A DNA stretch of 64,000 bases from Achatina immaculata (GCA_009760885.1 CM019716.1:2051501-2115500); one strand, 5' to 3'. Positions 33,650 to 44,961 are shown, counted from the first letter of the stretch. Numbers and translations are program-made. Notes: generated from the sequence alone by a model not told the origin.

Positions 33650-34075
33650 CATACTCCACAGCCAAGGGAGCTATGGCGATCCCTGGCCCGTTATCCAGGT
33701 TAGGCCTGTTACAGGGGGTACCAACGAAGAAACAGGACAGGGTCTTGGGCAGCTATGGGTCGCCAACCCCACCGACGGCCTGTCAGCTATGGGTCGCCAA
33801 CCCCAGCGACGGCTTGTCAGCTATGGGTCGCCAACCCCACCGACGGCCTGTCAGCTATGAGTCGCCAACCCCACCGACGGCCTGTCAGCTATGGGTCGCC
33901 AACCCCAGCGACGGCTTGTCAGCTATGGGTCGCCAACCCCACCGACGGCTTGTCAGCTATGAGTCGCCAACCCCAGCGACAGCTTGTCAGCTATGGGTCG
34001 CCAACCCCAGAGACGGCTTGTCGGCTGTGGGTCGCTAATTGCCCAAACGGACAGCGGCTTCGGCTCCAGAATGTA
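33650..34075 (-). mobile_element. dispersed family Z copy with internal expansion
   Basis: Flanking phrases gacagggtcttgggcagcta and gttaggcctgttacaggggg match the other Z copies. Between them lies the 34-bp array listed next. Confidence 0.7.
33750..34040. repeat. 34-bp minisatellite inside family Z, about 8.5 units
   Basis: Units of cagctatgggtcgccaaccc plus caccgacggcctgt step exactly 34 bp. The Z copy at 27455-27520 has fewer than two units at the same place, so the array grew after the element dispersed. Confidence 0.95.
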
Positions 34076-34594
34076 GATTAAAAAACGGGTAAAAAGAAGC
34101 AAAGGCTCACTTGGGCAAGAGCGGGAAAAAAGGCACAGGAAAGGCGTTTGTGGAAAACCCTTGCGGAAGCGCCATGTGCCTTGGACACTTAATATTCAGA
34201 GAGAGAGAGAGAGGCAAAAATAACAAATGAATAAAGCACAACGGGTAAATTATGTTTTAAATAAATTACACTTTACAATAGATACAACAAAGAACGAGTC
34301 CTAAAAGGTCAAAACAGGGACTTTTATTTCTTTTACGATTACCAACACCCGAAGGATTTTCTAAGATGTTTCCATATACCCTTCGTCAGACTATCGAAAT
34401 AATAATAATAATAATAATAATAATCATTCCTGTTTAAAATAGGTGTTGTTTAACATTTGGATAATTAGGAAGAGAACTGTTGAAATAAAATCTTGATCTA
34501 TCAGTTTTCAACTGCTCACGTGGGTCCTATACCTCCATCATTTGGTTCCCAAACAGATGTCCCCTGACTTAAAGAAAAAAAAACTGACTAATAT
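34076..34594. other. unassigned, with (GA)n and (AAT)n microsatellites
   Basis: GA run at 34199-34214 and AAT run at about 34397-34424; otherwise nothing recognised. Confidence 0.6.
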
Positions 34595-35218
34595 CACATT
34601 TTTAAAACAATGGCATCACTGTACCACTACAGCATCTCTTACGTTCCCGAAACCGCAACGTCCAATGTACATCAGCAGGTCTTGTTACAAATATTGCTAC
34701 TTCTTTTTTGTCATGTAGGTCATGGGAATTCCTAAAGCCTCTACCATTGATCCGCGGGCTGCTTGTACAATGAGAGACAGAAAGGGCCCTAGAAACGATG
34801 CTATCCCTGATCATGAAAAGGCCATTCGTGAGCTTAGACCTTCATCAATATGGCGGAGATTAGTGCCGCTTGCAATGATCTTCTTGGCTGCTACTCATCT
34901 CCAACTCGCGCACACCAGTGAAGAAAATTAAAATGTGTCACTCCATCTTAAAGGCAGTCTTAACAAATCGATTTCTGCTCCGCTGATTCAGTTGGAGGAA
35001 AAAAAAATGTATGGGAGCCCTACAAACACAACAAAACTGTTTCACAGTATCCCCACCGCTTGTGCGTTCCAAACTGCTACATGTATCAAAAGATGTTTAC
35101 TATAGCAGCAAGCAAGTACTTGAATGACGCTATCAAAGACTTTTCTTTAAGAAATTGGGCAGTAGCTCGTCCTGCTGGACTCGTACTCTATTATTAAATT
35201 CTTTTTATATATATAAAA

Positions 35219-35425
35219 CAATGTTTCCCAACGTGGGGCGTGCGCCACATAAAGAGGCAATTTGAATATATGGGGAGGAGGGGTACAATTATAATATATA
35301 TTGACTATAATCATTGACTAATTATGCTGCCGGGGGAGGAGTGTTTGGAAGCATCAAAATCTTTGGGGCTTTGAGATGGAGTATGGTCCAACAACAGAAA
35401 AAAAAAAAAAGGTTTGGAAACACTG
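35219..35425. mobile_element. hAT-like non-autonomous element, 207 bp (copies at 36623-36829 and 39098-39305)
   Basis: The ends caatgtttcccaac and the complement of ggtttggaaacactg (CAGTGTTTCCAAACC) form terminal inverted repeats of the CAGTGTTTC type known from hAT elements. The flanks are atataaaa and atctaaaa, an 8-bp TSD with one mismatch, the length diagnostic of hAT. The interior has no coding capacity. Third copy lost four bases at the left end. Confidence 0.75.
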
Positions 35426-35536
35426 ATCTAAAAATACTTCGTTTTATTTACATTTTCTTACTCTAATTTTGCCTGCATCGTTTGACCATCCTTCTGGATT
35501 ATATAACTTGGATTAGACTTGAAAAGATTGCTTTCT

Positions 35537-35692
35537 TATCCATCCATCCATCCATCTATCCATCCATTCATCCATTCATTCATCCGTCCATCCATCCATC
35601 CATCCATCCATCCGTCCGTCCGTCCGTCCATCCATCCATCCGTCCATCCGTCCGTCCGTCCATCCATTCATCCATCCGTCCGTCTGTCGAAT
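35537..35692. repeat. (CATC)n/(CGTC)n microsatellite (copies at 36941-37096 and 39417-39556)
   Basis: Tetranucleotide tract with blocks of catc and cgtc. Frames of S-I-H-P repeat are compositional. Confidence 0.95.
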
Positions 35693-36000
35693 TAATCGTT
35701 CACTCAATTTTTGTACCACTTACAGCAAAAGACAGACGCGCACTAAAGAAAACATTAAAACACATCGCTTGTATTACCTGATGAAAGATTTTTTAAAAAA
35801 ATCTGACCCCTTGTCTGATCATGACACGTTTCTGACAGATTAAGTGTACCCTGGAGACAGATTCCGATCAAGTTGTTGAACGTGTCAGACATCTGCTACT
35901 TGTCCGTGCGGATATAATGTCCTAGACACTTTGGCATTCGACGGCAGCTAAGATTGAATTCTTTATACAAGCATATTGAAAACTGAACACAAAAAAGTTT

Positions 36001-37404
36001 CACATTTTTAAAACAATGGCATCACTGTACCACTACAGCATCTCTTACGTTCCCGAAACCGCAACGTCCAATGTACATCAGCAGGTCTTGTTACAAATAT
36101 TGCTACTTCTTTTTTGTCATGTAGGTCATGGGAATTCCTAAAGCCTCTACCATTGATCCGCGGGCTGCTTGTACAATGAGAGACAGAAAGGGCCCTAGAA
36201 ACGATGCTATCCCTGATCATGAAAAGGCCATTCGTGAGCTTAGACCTTCATCAATATGGCGGAGATTAGTGCCGCTTGCAATGATCTTCTTGGCTGCTAC
36301 TCATCTCCAACTCGCGCACACCAGTGAAGAAAATTAAAATGTGTCACTCCATCTTAAAGGCAGTCTTAACAAATCGATTTCTGCTCCGCTGATTCAGTTG
36401 GAGGAAAAAAAAATGTATGGGAGCCCTACAAACACAACAAAACTGTTTCACAGTATCCCCACCGCTTGTGCGTTCCAAACTGCTACATGTATCAAAAGAT
36501 GTTTACTATAGCAGCAAGCAAGTACTTGAATGACGCTATCAAAGACTTTTCTTTAAGAAATTGGGCAGTAGCTCGTCCTGCTGGACTCGTACTCTATTAT
36601 TAAATTCTTTTTATATATAAAACAATGTTTCCCAACGTGGGGCGTGCGCCACATAAAGAGGCAATTTGAATATATGGGGAGGAGGGGTACAATTATAATA
36701 TATATTGACTATAATCATTGACTAATTATGCTGCCGGGGGAGGAGTGTTTGGAAGCATCAAAATCTTTGGGGCTTTGAGATGGAGTATGGTCCAACAACA
36801 GAAAAAAAAAAAAAGGTTTGGAAACACTGATCTAAAAATACTTCGTTTTATTTACATTTTCTTACTCTAATTTTGCCTGCATCGTTTGACCATCCTTCTG
36901 GATTATATAACTTGGATTAGACTTGAAAAGATTGCTTTCTTATCCATCCATCCATCCATCTATCCATCCATTCATCCATTCATTCATCCGTCCATCCATC
37001 CATCCATCCATCCATCCGTCCGTCCGTCCGTCCATCCATCCATCCGTCCATCCGTCCGTCCGTCCATCCATTCATCCATCCGTCCGTCTGTCGAATTAAT
37101 CGTTCACTCAATTTTTGTACCACTTACAGCAAAAGACAGACGCGCACTAAAGAAAACATTAAAACACATCGCTTGTATTACCTGATGAAAGATTTTTTAA
37201 AAAAATCTGACCCCTTGTCTGATCATGACACGTTTCTGACAGATTAAGTGTACCCTGGAGACAGATTCCGATCAAGTTGTTGAACGTGTCAGACATCTGC
37301 TACTTGTCCGTGCGGATATAATGTCCTAGACACTTTGGCATTCGACGGCAGCTAAGATTGAATTCTTTATACAAGCATATTGAAAACTGAACACAAAAAA
37401 GTTT
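36001..37404. repeat. tandem segmental duplication, unit 2
   Basis: Near-identical to 34595-36000. The junction reads aaaaaagttt then cacatttttaaaac; the sequence after unit 2 reads gtttcccatttataaaag, so the breakpoint lies in a stretch of partial homology. Confidence 0.97.
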
Positions 37405-37693
37405 CCCATTTATAAAAGAATGTGTCCTTGTGGAAAACGAATAAAGCTGGAGCCACAACTACGCCATGTTAAGGTGGGCGTGGACAATTAACTAGTAAGC
37501 TAGGCAAGCCTGGAAACAGTCAAGATGTGGAATTACAGGGAAAGATGCCTTCTTGCATCCTGGACGGCCTTAAGTTTTCAGAAGATTGACAGGGCGAGGA
37601 GAAAATAATCAGGAAAACAAAATAATTAAAAATGATTGAGTAAACCAGGAGAACAATCTTCAGAATTCTTCATCACGTCTGCTCCTTCTGAAC

Positions 37694-37957
37694 TAGTGTC
37701 CCCCAACTTAGGTCTGTACCCCACCAGGGAGGGGGTGGGGGAGTGATTATAAAATATATTACATTCAGAACTTGGTTGACTATTTTGCTGCGATGAGGGG
37801 GGGGGGGGGGGGTTGGCATCAGAATATTGAGGTATTGAGGTGGGGGGGTTGGCATCAGAATATTTGAGGTGTTGAGGTTGGGGGGGGGGGGGGTTGGCAT
37901 CAGAATATTTGAGGTACTGAGGTGGGGGCACTGTTCAAAAATAGTTGGGAAACACTG
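37694..37957. mobile_element. hAT-like element with poly-G repeats (copy at 40155-40413)
   Basis: The ends tagtgtcccccaac and the complement of gttgggaaacactg (CAGTGTTTCCCAAC) pair as imperfect inverted repeats. Flanks ttctgaac and ctctaaac agree at six of eight bases. The interior has three units with long G tracts, ggttggcatcagaatatttg and aggtattgaggt. Confidence 0.6.
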
Positions 37958-38182
37958 CTCTAAACAAGTTGCCCTTCTTTTCCTGTTCTAGTTGGCCAGC
38001 TTATTAATATTTTCCCCTCTTGGTCGTCTTTATTACTGTAGACTTAAGGCAAGCGTCCAGAGCTAGCGTTATAATTTCTCTGTAAACTTTCTCACGTGCT
38101 GCAGTTTTCTAAGACGTAATGGGCCTCTGAGGACGTTACTGCAAGCACGTTGGTATTTCATGTCGGTGAGCATATGTAAGAC

Positions 38183-38451
38183 GCTAGTAAAGAGGATTAA
38201 AGAGAGAAAATTTAAATATTTTGGACACATTAAACGTCGTGAGAATTTAGAGAAGACCTTCATGGAAGCGTACATAATGGGGAAAAAGAAAGAGAGGAAG
38301 ACCAAGGTGAAGATGGCTGCAAGACATCGTTGATGATCTGCAAATGGACGCAGCAGCAGCAGGGAATCTTGCTTATATCCGAGAGGCCTACAGGAGAGCT
38401 GTTAGGGAGGCAAAGTTCCGCAAGGGGCATGCAAATGATTGACTGACTGAC
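38183..38451 (+). pseudogene. RTE (BovB-like) LINE 3' end
   Basis: Reads RIKERKFKYFGHIKRRENLE then K-T-F-M-E-A-Y-I-M-G-K-K-K-E-R-K-T-K, a frame change, and the usual A-A-A-G-N-L-A-Y end with tail tgattgactgactgactgag. Flanks gagcatatgt (38168-38177) and gagcgtatgt (38453-38462) are a likely TSD at 9 of 10 bases. Diverged more than the 17.5- and 19.9-kb copies. Confidence 0.9.
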
Positions 38452-38539
38452 TGAGCGTATGTGAAAGAGAAGTGAAAGAGAAATGCCTGTTGCTGAAACG
38501 TGAATAAGGGGTGAATGTAAGGGCTGTGGGTTATTTAGC

Positions 38540-38855
38540 TTTGTTATGCATGCGTGTTAGGTACATCTTTGTTCTAAATTGTTAGTGAATGTCTGTGTTA
38601 GGTACTTGTGTGTTCTAAATTGTTAGTGAATGTCTATGTTAGGTGTATGTGTGTTCTAAATTGTTATTGAATGTCTGTGTTAGGTACTTGTGTGCTCTAA
38701 ATTGTTAGTGAATGTCCGTGTTAGGTGCATGTTTGTTCTAAATTGTTATTGAATGTCTGTGTTAGGTACATGTGTGTTCTAAATTGTTATTGAATGTCTG
38801 TGTTAGGTACATCTTTGTTCTAAATTGTTATTGAATGTCTGTGTTAGGTACATCT
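38540..38855. repeat. 41-bp minisatellite, about eight units
   Basis: Units of tgtgttaggtacatgtgtgt plus tctaaattgttattgaatgtc. The right-hand copy of this array (41005-41835) has about 20 units. Confidence 0.95.
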
Positions 38856-41004
38856 TCTGCTCCGCTGATTCAGTTGGAGGAAAAAAAAATGTATGGGAGC
38901 CCTACAAACACAACAAAACTGTTTCACAGTATCCCCACCGCTTGTGCGTTCCAAACTGCTACATGTATCAAAAGATGTTTCTATAGCAGCAAGCAAGTAC
39001 TTGAATGACGCTATCAAAGACTTTCTTTAAGAAATTGGGCAGTAGCTCGTCCTGCTGGACTCGTACTCTATTATTAAATTCTTTTATATATATAAAACGT
39101 TTCCCAACGTGGGGCGTGCGCCACATAAAGAGGCAATTTGAATATATGGGGAGGAGGGGTACAATTATAATATATATTGACTATAATCATTGACTAATTA
39201 TGCTGCCGGGGGGAGGGTGTTTGGAAGCATCAAAATCTTTGGGGCTTTGAGATGGAGTATGGTCCAACAACAACAACAACAACAAAAAAAGGTTTGGAAA
39301 CACTGATCTAAAAATACTTCGTTTTATTTACATTTTCTTACTCTAATTTTGCCTGCATCGTTTGACCATCCTTCTGGATTATATAACTTGGATTAGACTT
39401 GAAAAGATTGCTTTCTTATCCATCCATCCATCCATCTATCCATCCATTCATTCATTCATTCATCCGTCCATCCATCCGTCCGTCCGTCCGTCCATCCATC
39501 CATCTGTCCATCCGTCCGTCCGTCCATCCATCCATCCATCCGTCCGTCTGTCGAATTAATCGTTCACTCAATTTTTGTACCACTTACAGCAAAAGACAGA
39601 CGCGCACTAAAGAAAACATTAAAACACATCGCTTGTATTACCTGATGAAAGATTTTTTTTAAAAATCTGACCCCTTGTCTGATCATGACACGTTTCTGAC
39701 AGATTAAGTGTACCCTGGAGACAGATTCCGATCAAGTTGTTGAACGTGTCAGACATCTGCTACTTGTCCGTGCGGATATAATGTCCTAGACACTTTGGCA
39801 TTCGACGGCAGCTAAGATTGAATTCTTTATACAAGCATATTGAAAACTGAACACAAAAAAGTTTCCCATTTATAAAAGAATGTGTCCTTGTGGAAAACGA
39901 ATAAAGCTGGAGCCACAACTACGCCATGTTAAGGTGGGCGTGGACAATTAACTAGTAAGCTAGGCGCAGCCTGGAAACAGTCAAGATGTGGAATTACAGG
40001 GAAAGATGCCTTCTTGCAACCTGGACGGCCTTAAGTTTTCAGAAGATTGACAGGGCGAGGAGAAAATAATCAGGAAAACAAAATAATTAAAAATGATTTA
40101 GTAAACCAGGAGAACAATCTTCAGAATTCTTCATCACGTCTGCTCCTTCTGAACTAGTGTCCCCCAACGTAGGTCTGTGCCCCACCAGGGAGGGGGTGGG
40201 GGAGTGATTATAAAATATATTACATTCAGAACTTGGTTGACTATTTTGCTGCGATGAGGGGGGGGGGGGGGTTGGCATCAGAATATTTGAGGTATTGAGG
40301 TGGGGGGTTGGCATCAGAATATTTGAGGTGTTGAGGTTGGGGGGGGGGGTTGGCATCAGAATATTTGAGGTATTGAGGTGGGGGCATTGTTCAAAAATAG
40401 TTGGGAAACACTGCTCTAAACAAGTTGCCCTTCTTTTCCTGTTCTAGTTGGCCAGCTTATTAATATTGTCCCCTCTTGGTCGTCTTCATTGCTGTAGACT
40501 TAAGGCAAGCGTCCAGAGCTAGCGTTATAATTTCTCTGTGAACCTTCTCATGTGCTGCAGTTTTCTAAGACGTAATGGGCCTCTGAGGACGTTACTGCAA
40601 GCACGTTGGTATTTCATGTCGCTGAGCATATGTAAGACGCTAGTAAAGAGGATTAAAGAGAGAAAATTTAAATATTTTGGACACATTAAACGTCGTGAGA
40701 ATTTAGAGAAGACCTTCATGGAAGCGTACATAATGGGGAAAAAGAAAGAGAGGAAGACCAAGGTGAAGATGGCTGCAAGACATCGTTGATGATCTGCAAA
40801 TGGACGCAGCAGCAGCAGGGAATCTTGCTTATATCCGAGAGGACTACAGGAGAGCTGTTAGGGAGGCAAAGTTCCGCAAGGGGCATGCAAATGATTGACT
40901 GACTGACTGAGCGTATGTGAAAGAGAAGTGAAAGAGAAATGCCTGTTGCTGAAACGTGAATAAGGGGTGAATGTAAGGGCTGTGGGTTATTTAGCTTTGT
41001 TATG
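38856..41004. repeat. second tandem duplication, right copy
   Basis: Parallel to 36380-38540, including the hAT-like elements, the (CATC)n tract and the RTE fragment. Small indels distinguish it from the left copy. Confidence 0.95.
40639..40911 (+). pseudogene. RTE LINE 3' end, duplicated copy
   Basis: Duplicate of 38183-38451 produced by the 2476-bp duplication rather than by a new insertion, since the flanks are duplicated too. Confidence 0.9.
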
Positions 41005-41835
41005 CATGCGTGTTAGGTACATCTTTGTTCTAAATTGTTATTGAATGTCTGTGTTAGGTACATGTGTGTTCTAAATTGTTATTGAATGTCTGTGTTAGGT
41101 ACATGTGTGTTCTAAATTGTTACTGAATGTCTGTGTTAGGTATATGTATGTTATAAATTGTTATTGAATGTATGTGTTAGGTATATGTGTGTTCTAAATT
41201 GTTAGTGAATGTCTGTGTTAGGTATATGTGTGTTCTAAATTGTTATTAAATGTCTATGTTAGGTATATGTGTGTTCTAAATTGTTATTAAATGTCTGTGT
41301 TAGGTATATATGTGTTCTAAAGTGTTATTAAATGTCTGTGTTAGGTATATGTGTGTTCTAAATTGTTATTGAATGTCTGTGTTAGGTAAATGTGTGTTCT
41401 AAATTGTTATTAAATGTCTGTGTTAGGTATATGTTAGTTCTAAATTTGTTATTAAATGTCTGTGTTAGGTATATGTGTGTTCTAAATTGTTATTAAATGT
41501 CTGTGTTAGGTATATGTGTGTTCTAAATGTGTTATTAAATGTCTGTGTTAGGTATATATGTGTTATAAATTGTTATTAAATGTCTGTGTTAGGTATATTT
41601 GTGTTCTAAATTGTTATTAAATGTCTGTGTTAGGTATATGTGTGTTCTAAATTGTTATTAAATGTCTGTGTTAGGTATATGTGTATTCTAAATTGTTATT
41701 AAATGTCTGTGTTAGGTAAATGTGTGTTCTAAATTGTTATTAAATGTCTGTGTTAGGTAAATGTGTGTTCTAAATCTGTTATTAAATGTCTGTGTTAGGT
41801 ACTTGTGTGTTCTAAATTGTTAGTGAAAGTCTAAG
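41005..41835. repeat. 41-bp minisatellite, about 20 units
   Basis: Same unit as 38540-38855; most units carry tattaaatgtc and taggtatatgtgtg. Two and a half times longer than its duplicate. Confidence 0.95.
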
Positions 41836-41914
41836 ACCTTGGTAATGTTGAGAAACGAAGAGTAGAGAGTTGAACAGATGTGTATATCCTATTTCTTCGC
41901 TCCTAGTGTAAACA

Positions 41915-41972
41915 TACATCCATCCATCCATCCATTCATCCATCCATCCATCCATCCACCCATCCGTCCATG
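41915..41972. repeat. (CATC)n microsatellite
   Basis: Simple catc run, unlinked to the duplicated tracts upstream. Confidence 0.9.
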
Positions 41973-42104
41973 TTTCTTAAAGTGTGAAGCTATTTCACTG
42001 TTAGTATGTATGAGACGTGTATTAACTGAATCTCATTTTTCCAGTTATTTTATATTTGTGAATTTATGGATGAGAAGATAAGCATCACACCTAGCCGCTT
42101 TACC

Positions 42105-42137
42105 TTCACAGATTTCTCTGGTACCCATTTTTAGAGA
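42105..42137 (-). mobile_element. SINE body fragment
   Basis: Complement of the SINE body at about 2855-2885, including the shared string gggtaccagagaaatctg. A second fragment of the same family (+) lies at 42408-42487. Confidence 0.75.
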
Positions 42138-42225
42138 AGCATGTTAACATAAGCATTTTAGAGTAACCTTTTAACATAAGGACCATGATAATTATAAAGT
42201 AACACAACATTTATCCTCTCATCCA

Positions 42226-42392
42226 TAAATATTTCTTGTAACAGACAAAGAAAAGACAGGCAGACTTTGTTGACTTCTTGATGAGAAGACAAACATGGCC
42301 ATTGCTGGAAAACAGTGATAGAAAGAATGAAAGAAAGAAAGAAACGAATAGACTTTAAAAATACGAAGAACTTGTCACGCAGAGCTGTCTGA
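42226..42392. repeat. left arm of a 2.1-kb-spaced inverted repeat
   Basis: Complementary to 44222-44369 (for example acagacaaagaaaagacagg with its complement at about 44336). The left arm has a 24-bp insertion, atgagaagacaaacatggcc plus attg, relative to the right. Confidence 0.85.
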
Positions 42393-42407
42393 CCACATCA
42401 GACTTCC

Positions 42408-42487
42408 ATGTGCCGAAGGTCATGGAAAATACAGGCCTAACGCCGTATTCCCTGTGTGCCTTAATGGCATGGAAACGGGAATTTGGC
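42408..42487 (+). mobile_element. SINE 3' fragment
   Basis: tgtgccgaaggtcatggaaa, gcctaacgccgt and ggcatggaaacgggaatt match the tail of the 2730-3010 SINE in order. Confidence 0.75.
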
Positions 42488-42540
42488 CTTATATACGTGT
42501 CATACTTGAATTAAGTTGAAAGACTGGGAAGAATGAATAA

Positions 42541-42826
42541 ATGTGGTTGACTGAGTGGTTGACTGATTGACCTTTATTTCCAAGGAGTTGAGAATTGGGC
42601 ACGCAGGCCTTTCTGACATTCTGCCCTCAACTTTTTCTCTCTTTCAGACATTCAAGAGTTATGATGCGCGTATATTAGACATCATTGAGAACACTGAAGA
42701 AAGTATAATAATATGAAATAAGGCAAGGCATTACTTTTCAGTCATATCTATGCACTAAAAATAGAAAGTGACTCATACTAATACATACTCATCTGCCAAA
42801 CTGCTATTCAGAAAATCAGTAATCGC
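42541..42826 (-). mobile_element. CR1-like LINE 3' UTR
   Basis: On the - strand it ends ggcagaatgtcagaaaggcc, cgtgcccaattctcaactcc, ttggaaataaaggtcaatca with a short (TCAA)n-type tail. AATAAA lies just before the tail. Parallel to 24424-25312 and, in part, to 43909-44200. Confidence 0.8.
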
Positions 42827-42892
42827 AGAACCTTCTCTCTGCTCCAGACATTCTACAGTTATGCTGCGTATATAGTAAACGTAATTAACATT
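42827..42892 (-). mobile_element. CR1-like LINE 3' UTR, part 1 (split by Penelope-like element)
   Basis: Matches 42640-42690 and 24495-24550 (ctctctgctccagacattct, gttatgctgcgtatata). It continues at 43909. Confidence 0.75.
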
Positions 42893-43908
42893 AAAATGTA
42901 TAAACTAGGAAAAAAGTAGGAGCAGCTTTATTACTTAATGATTACAAAGCTGTGACGTTTCGGCGTGAGCCTTAATCATACAAAAACATACAGGGCGAAG
43001 AAATAAAGAGGAGATTATAGATTCTCGTGAATGCTATTTTAAAAAAAAATAATGAATAGAGCACTTAGCTGTAACTGTAAGAAGATGTGGCTTGTCCAAC
43101 GCTGTGTGTCAGAAATGAGCATGGTAGGGCGTAGAGACTGTTTAATTGGACACCTGTGATGTGTGGTCGATGGGTTGTAATTGGGGGTGGAGGGTGGGGA
43201 AACCGTAGAGGGGAGAGAGAGTGGTACAATGGTAACCTAGCCAGGAGAAGATGAAATAGATTATTATAGTTAGGGTAGAGGGGTTGTAATGTGATGCTGT
43301 GAGGAGGTTCTGAACTATGTGTAACATGTGAGAAGGGAGTGGAGCTTAGTAGAAAGGGATTATAATTGTTGAAGAAGAGAATGTTAGGTGTAGCTGAATA
43401 ACGAGTTTAACCCGTATGGTTCCAGCGTCCCATAATCCTGAATGTAGCGGTTCTCAAGCGCCTGGCGGCTTGTGTCATCTGCGTGACATTGTTTGATGGC
43501 CGTTACCAGAAAATCAGATTTGCCTCTGTGGTTGGGGCCATTGAAATGATTTGGGACTGGTTTCGAAGCATGCTGGGCGATATTTTACAGATGTTTCTCA
43601 CGTGGTCCCCTAATCAATATACGTTATCCTGCATTTTTTACATGCGATAACATATATCACATTAAGGGATTCGCTTGTGAATCCCTCATGAAGAATGAGG
43701 ATAGTTTTGGGAAAGGTGACCGTTTTCGTTTCCCAGACTACCGGGCAGGTAATGCAGCGGGGGTGGTTGGATTTTCTGGTACCAACATACGTAAGGCTCT
43801 GCTTCAAGTGGCTGTGGACGAGGATGTCCTTAAGATTTGGCTCACGTTTGTATGCCATCAGGGGTGAATCAGAGAAAACGTCGCGCGTGTCGGGGTGGAG
43901 CTGGATTA
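42893..43908 (-). pseudogene. Penelope-like element, C-terminal part with GIY-YIG endonuclease
   Basis: From 43900 on the - strand: PDTRDVFSDSPLMAYKREPN, L-K-D-I-L-V-H, then CITCPVVWETKTVTF, LNVIYVIACKKCRITYI. A frame change follows, then GPREKHL, a stop, QHASKPVPNHFNGPNHRGKS, D-F-L-V-T-A-I-K-Q and ALENRYIQDYGTLEPYGLNS. This is the linker plus GIY-YIG nuclease of Penelope-like elements (NVIY...YIG, H-F-N, the conserved Glu in ENRYI). The G of YIG and one further site are broken, so it is inactive. The 3' region has attaaggctcacgccgaaac, a hammerhead-like core. The element is 5'-truncated, with flanks gtaattaacatt (42881-42892) and gtaattaatatt (43909-43920) as a TSD. Confidence 0.93.
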
Positions 43909-44200
43909 GTAATTAATATTTGAACACTGGAGAAATACAAACCAAAGAAACAACTTATTTACCTTTCACTCATATCTATGCACTCACTACAGAAAGCAAC
44001 TCACACTAATAAATGTCTGCCGAACTACTAATCAGGAAAGATGAATTAAAATGATCAGCATCTGTAAATAATTAAAAATAACATGCCAGTTTTGATCATG
44101 GAGGCATGTAGTCGACATCAAATTTGTGTTTAAAAGAAAGAAAGCATCTTATATCTTTAATAAAGGATGGGAGTGTATTCCAAAGATGAGCAGCAGAGTA
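43909..44200 (-). pseudogene. CR1-like LINE, C-terminus and 3' UTR, part 2
   Basis: On the - strand 44197-44096 reads SAAHLWNTLPSFIKDIRCFL, S-F-K-H-K-F-D-V-D-Y-M-P-P-stop, the classic last residues (LWNSLPxxIR...FKxxL) of CR1/L2-group LINEs. The following 3' UTR matches 25197-25312 and 42665-42800. This copy identifies the whole dispersed family, otherwise seen here only as untranslated sequence. Confidence 0.85.
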
Positions 44201-44221
44201 AGTAATTAAGATATAAAAAGT

Positions 44222-44369
44222 AGAATGTCAGACGGCCCTGCGTGTCCAGTTCTTCGTATTTTTAAAATCTATTCGTTTCTTTCTTTCTTTCTTTCTTTCT
44301 ATCACGTTTTCCAGCAAGAAGTCAACAAAGTCTGCCTGTCTTTTCTTTGTCTGTTACAAGAAACATTTA
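44222..44369. repeat. right arm of the inverted repeat, with (TTTC)n
   Basis: Complement of 42226-42392. It starts with gaatgtcagacggccctgcg, the conserved 3' phrase of the CR1-like family in opposite orientation, and holds a tttc tract at 44276-44300. Confidence 0.85.
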
Positions 44370-44476
44370 GGTTTTTTCCGGATTGTCGAACATCTCTCGT
44401 GTGAGCTCGGCTTCCTTCTCTATGAAGTAGCACGGACCACAGAACGTGAGACGTACACTGTTATTCTTGATTAGCA

Positions 44477-44850
44477 CTTAACCCCCTACTGCCACATATA
44501 CACCTTCTTTTGACATACACACACCTACTGCCACACATACACCTCCTACTGTCACACTCACACCTGCTACTGTCACACATACATCTCCTACTGCAACACA
44601 CACACACCTCCTAACCGCCACACACACACCTCCTACTGCCACACACACCTCCTACTGCCACACATACACCTCCTACTGCAACACTCACCTCCTATTGCCA
44701 CACACACCTCCTACTGCCACACACACCTCCTACTGCCACACATAAACCTCTTACTGCCACACACACCTCCTACTGCCACACACACCTCCTACTGCCACAC
44801 ACACCTCCTACTGCAGCACTCACCTCCTACTGCCACACTGTTACATGCTA
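44477..44850. repeat. minisatellite of about 16-18 bp (cacacctcctactgcca)
   Basis: About 20 units of cacacacctcctactgc with CA-length variation. Confidence 0.95.
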
Positions 44851-44961
44851 CACAAAGAGCGCCACACCTATCATCCACAACATGTAGTGGCAGCTACTTT
44901 CGAGTTGTCTTTCTTTATATGTCCGTTTACGCGGAAGGTATTTTGAGTCTATTATCTAAAC

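Larger units (their letters stand above)
34595..36000. repeat. tandem segmental duplication, unit 1 (about 1406 bp)
   Basis: Repeated as 36001-37404 with one visible length difference (a TA dinucleotide in tatatatata). It contains a 70-codon frame on - and a 69-codon frame on + over the same bases (34602-34931), neither recognised, a 207-bp hAT-like element and a (CATC/CGTC)n microsatellite. Confidence 0.97.
36380..38855. repeat. second, larger tandem duplication, left copy (about 2476 bp)
   Basis: From tctgctccgctgattcagtt at 36380, the sequence repeats from 38856 and stays parallel, with small indels, to the 41-bp array near 41000. It overlaps unit 2 of the smaller duplication, so the smaller unit is partly present three times. 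Confidence 0.95.

Noticed and set aside
34602..34931. Frames of 70 (-) and 69 (+) codons present in both duplicated units
   Set aside because: Conservation is explained by recent duplication; no motif is recognised and opposite-strand frames overlap.
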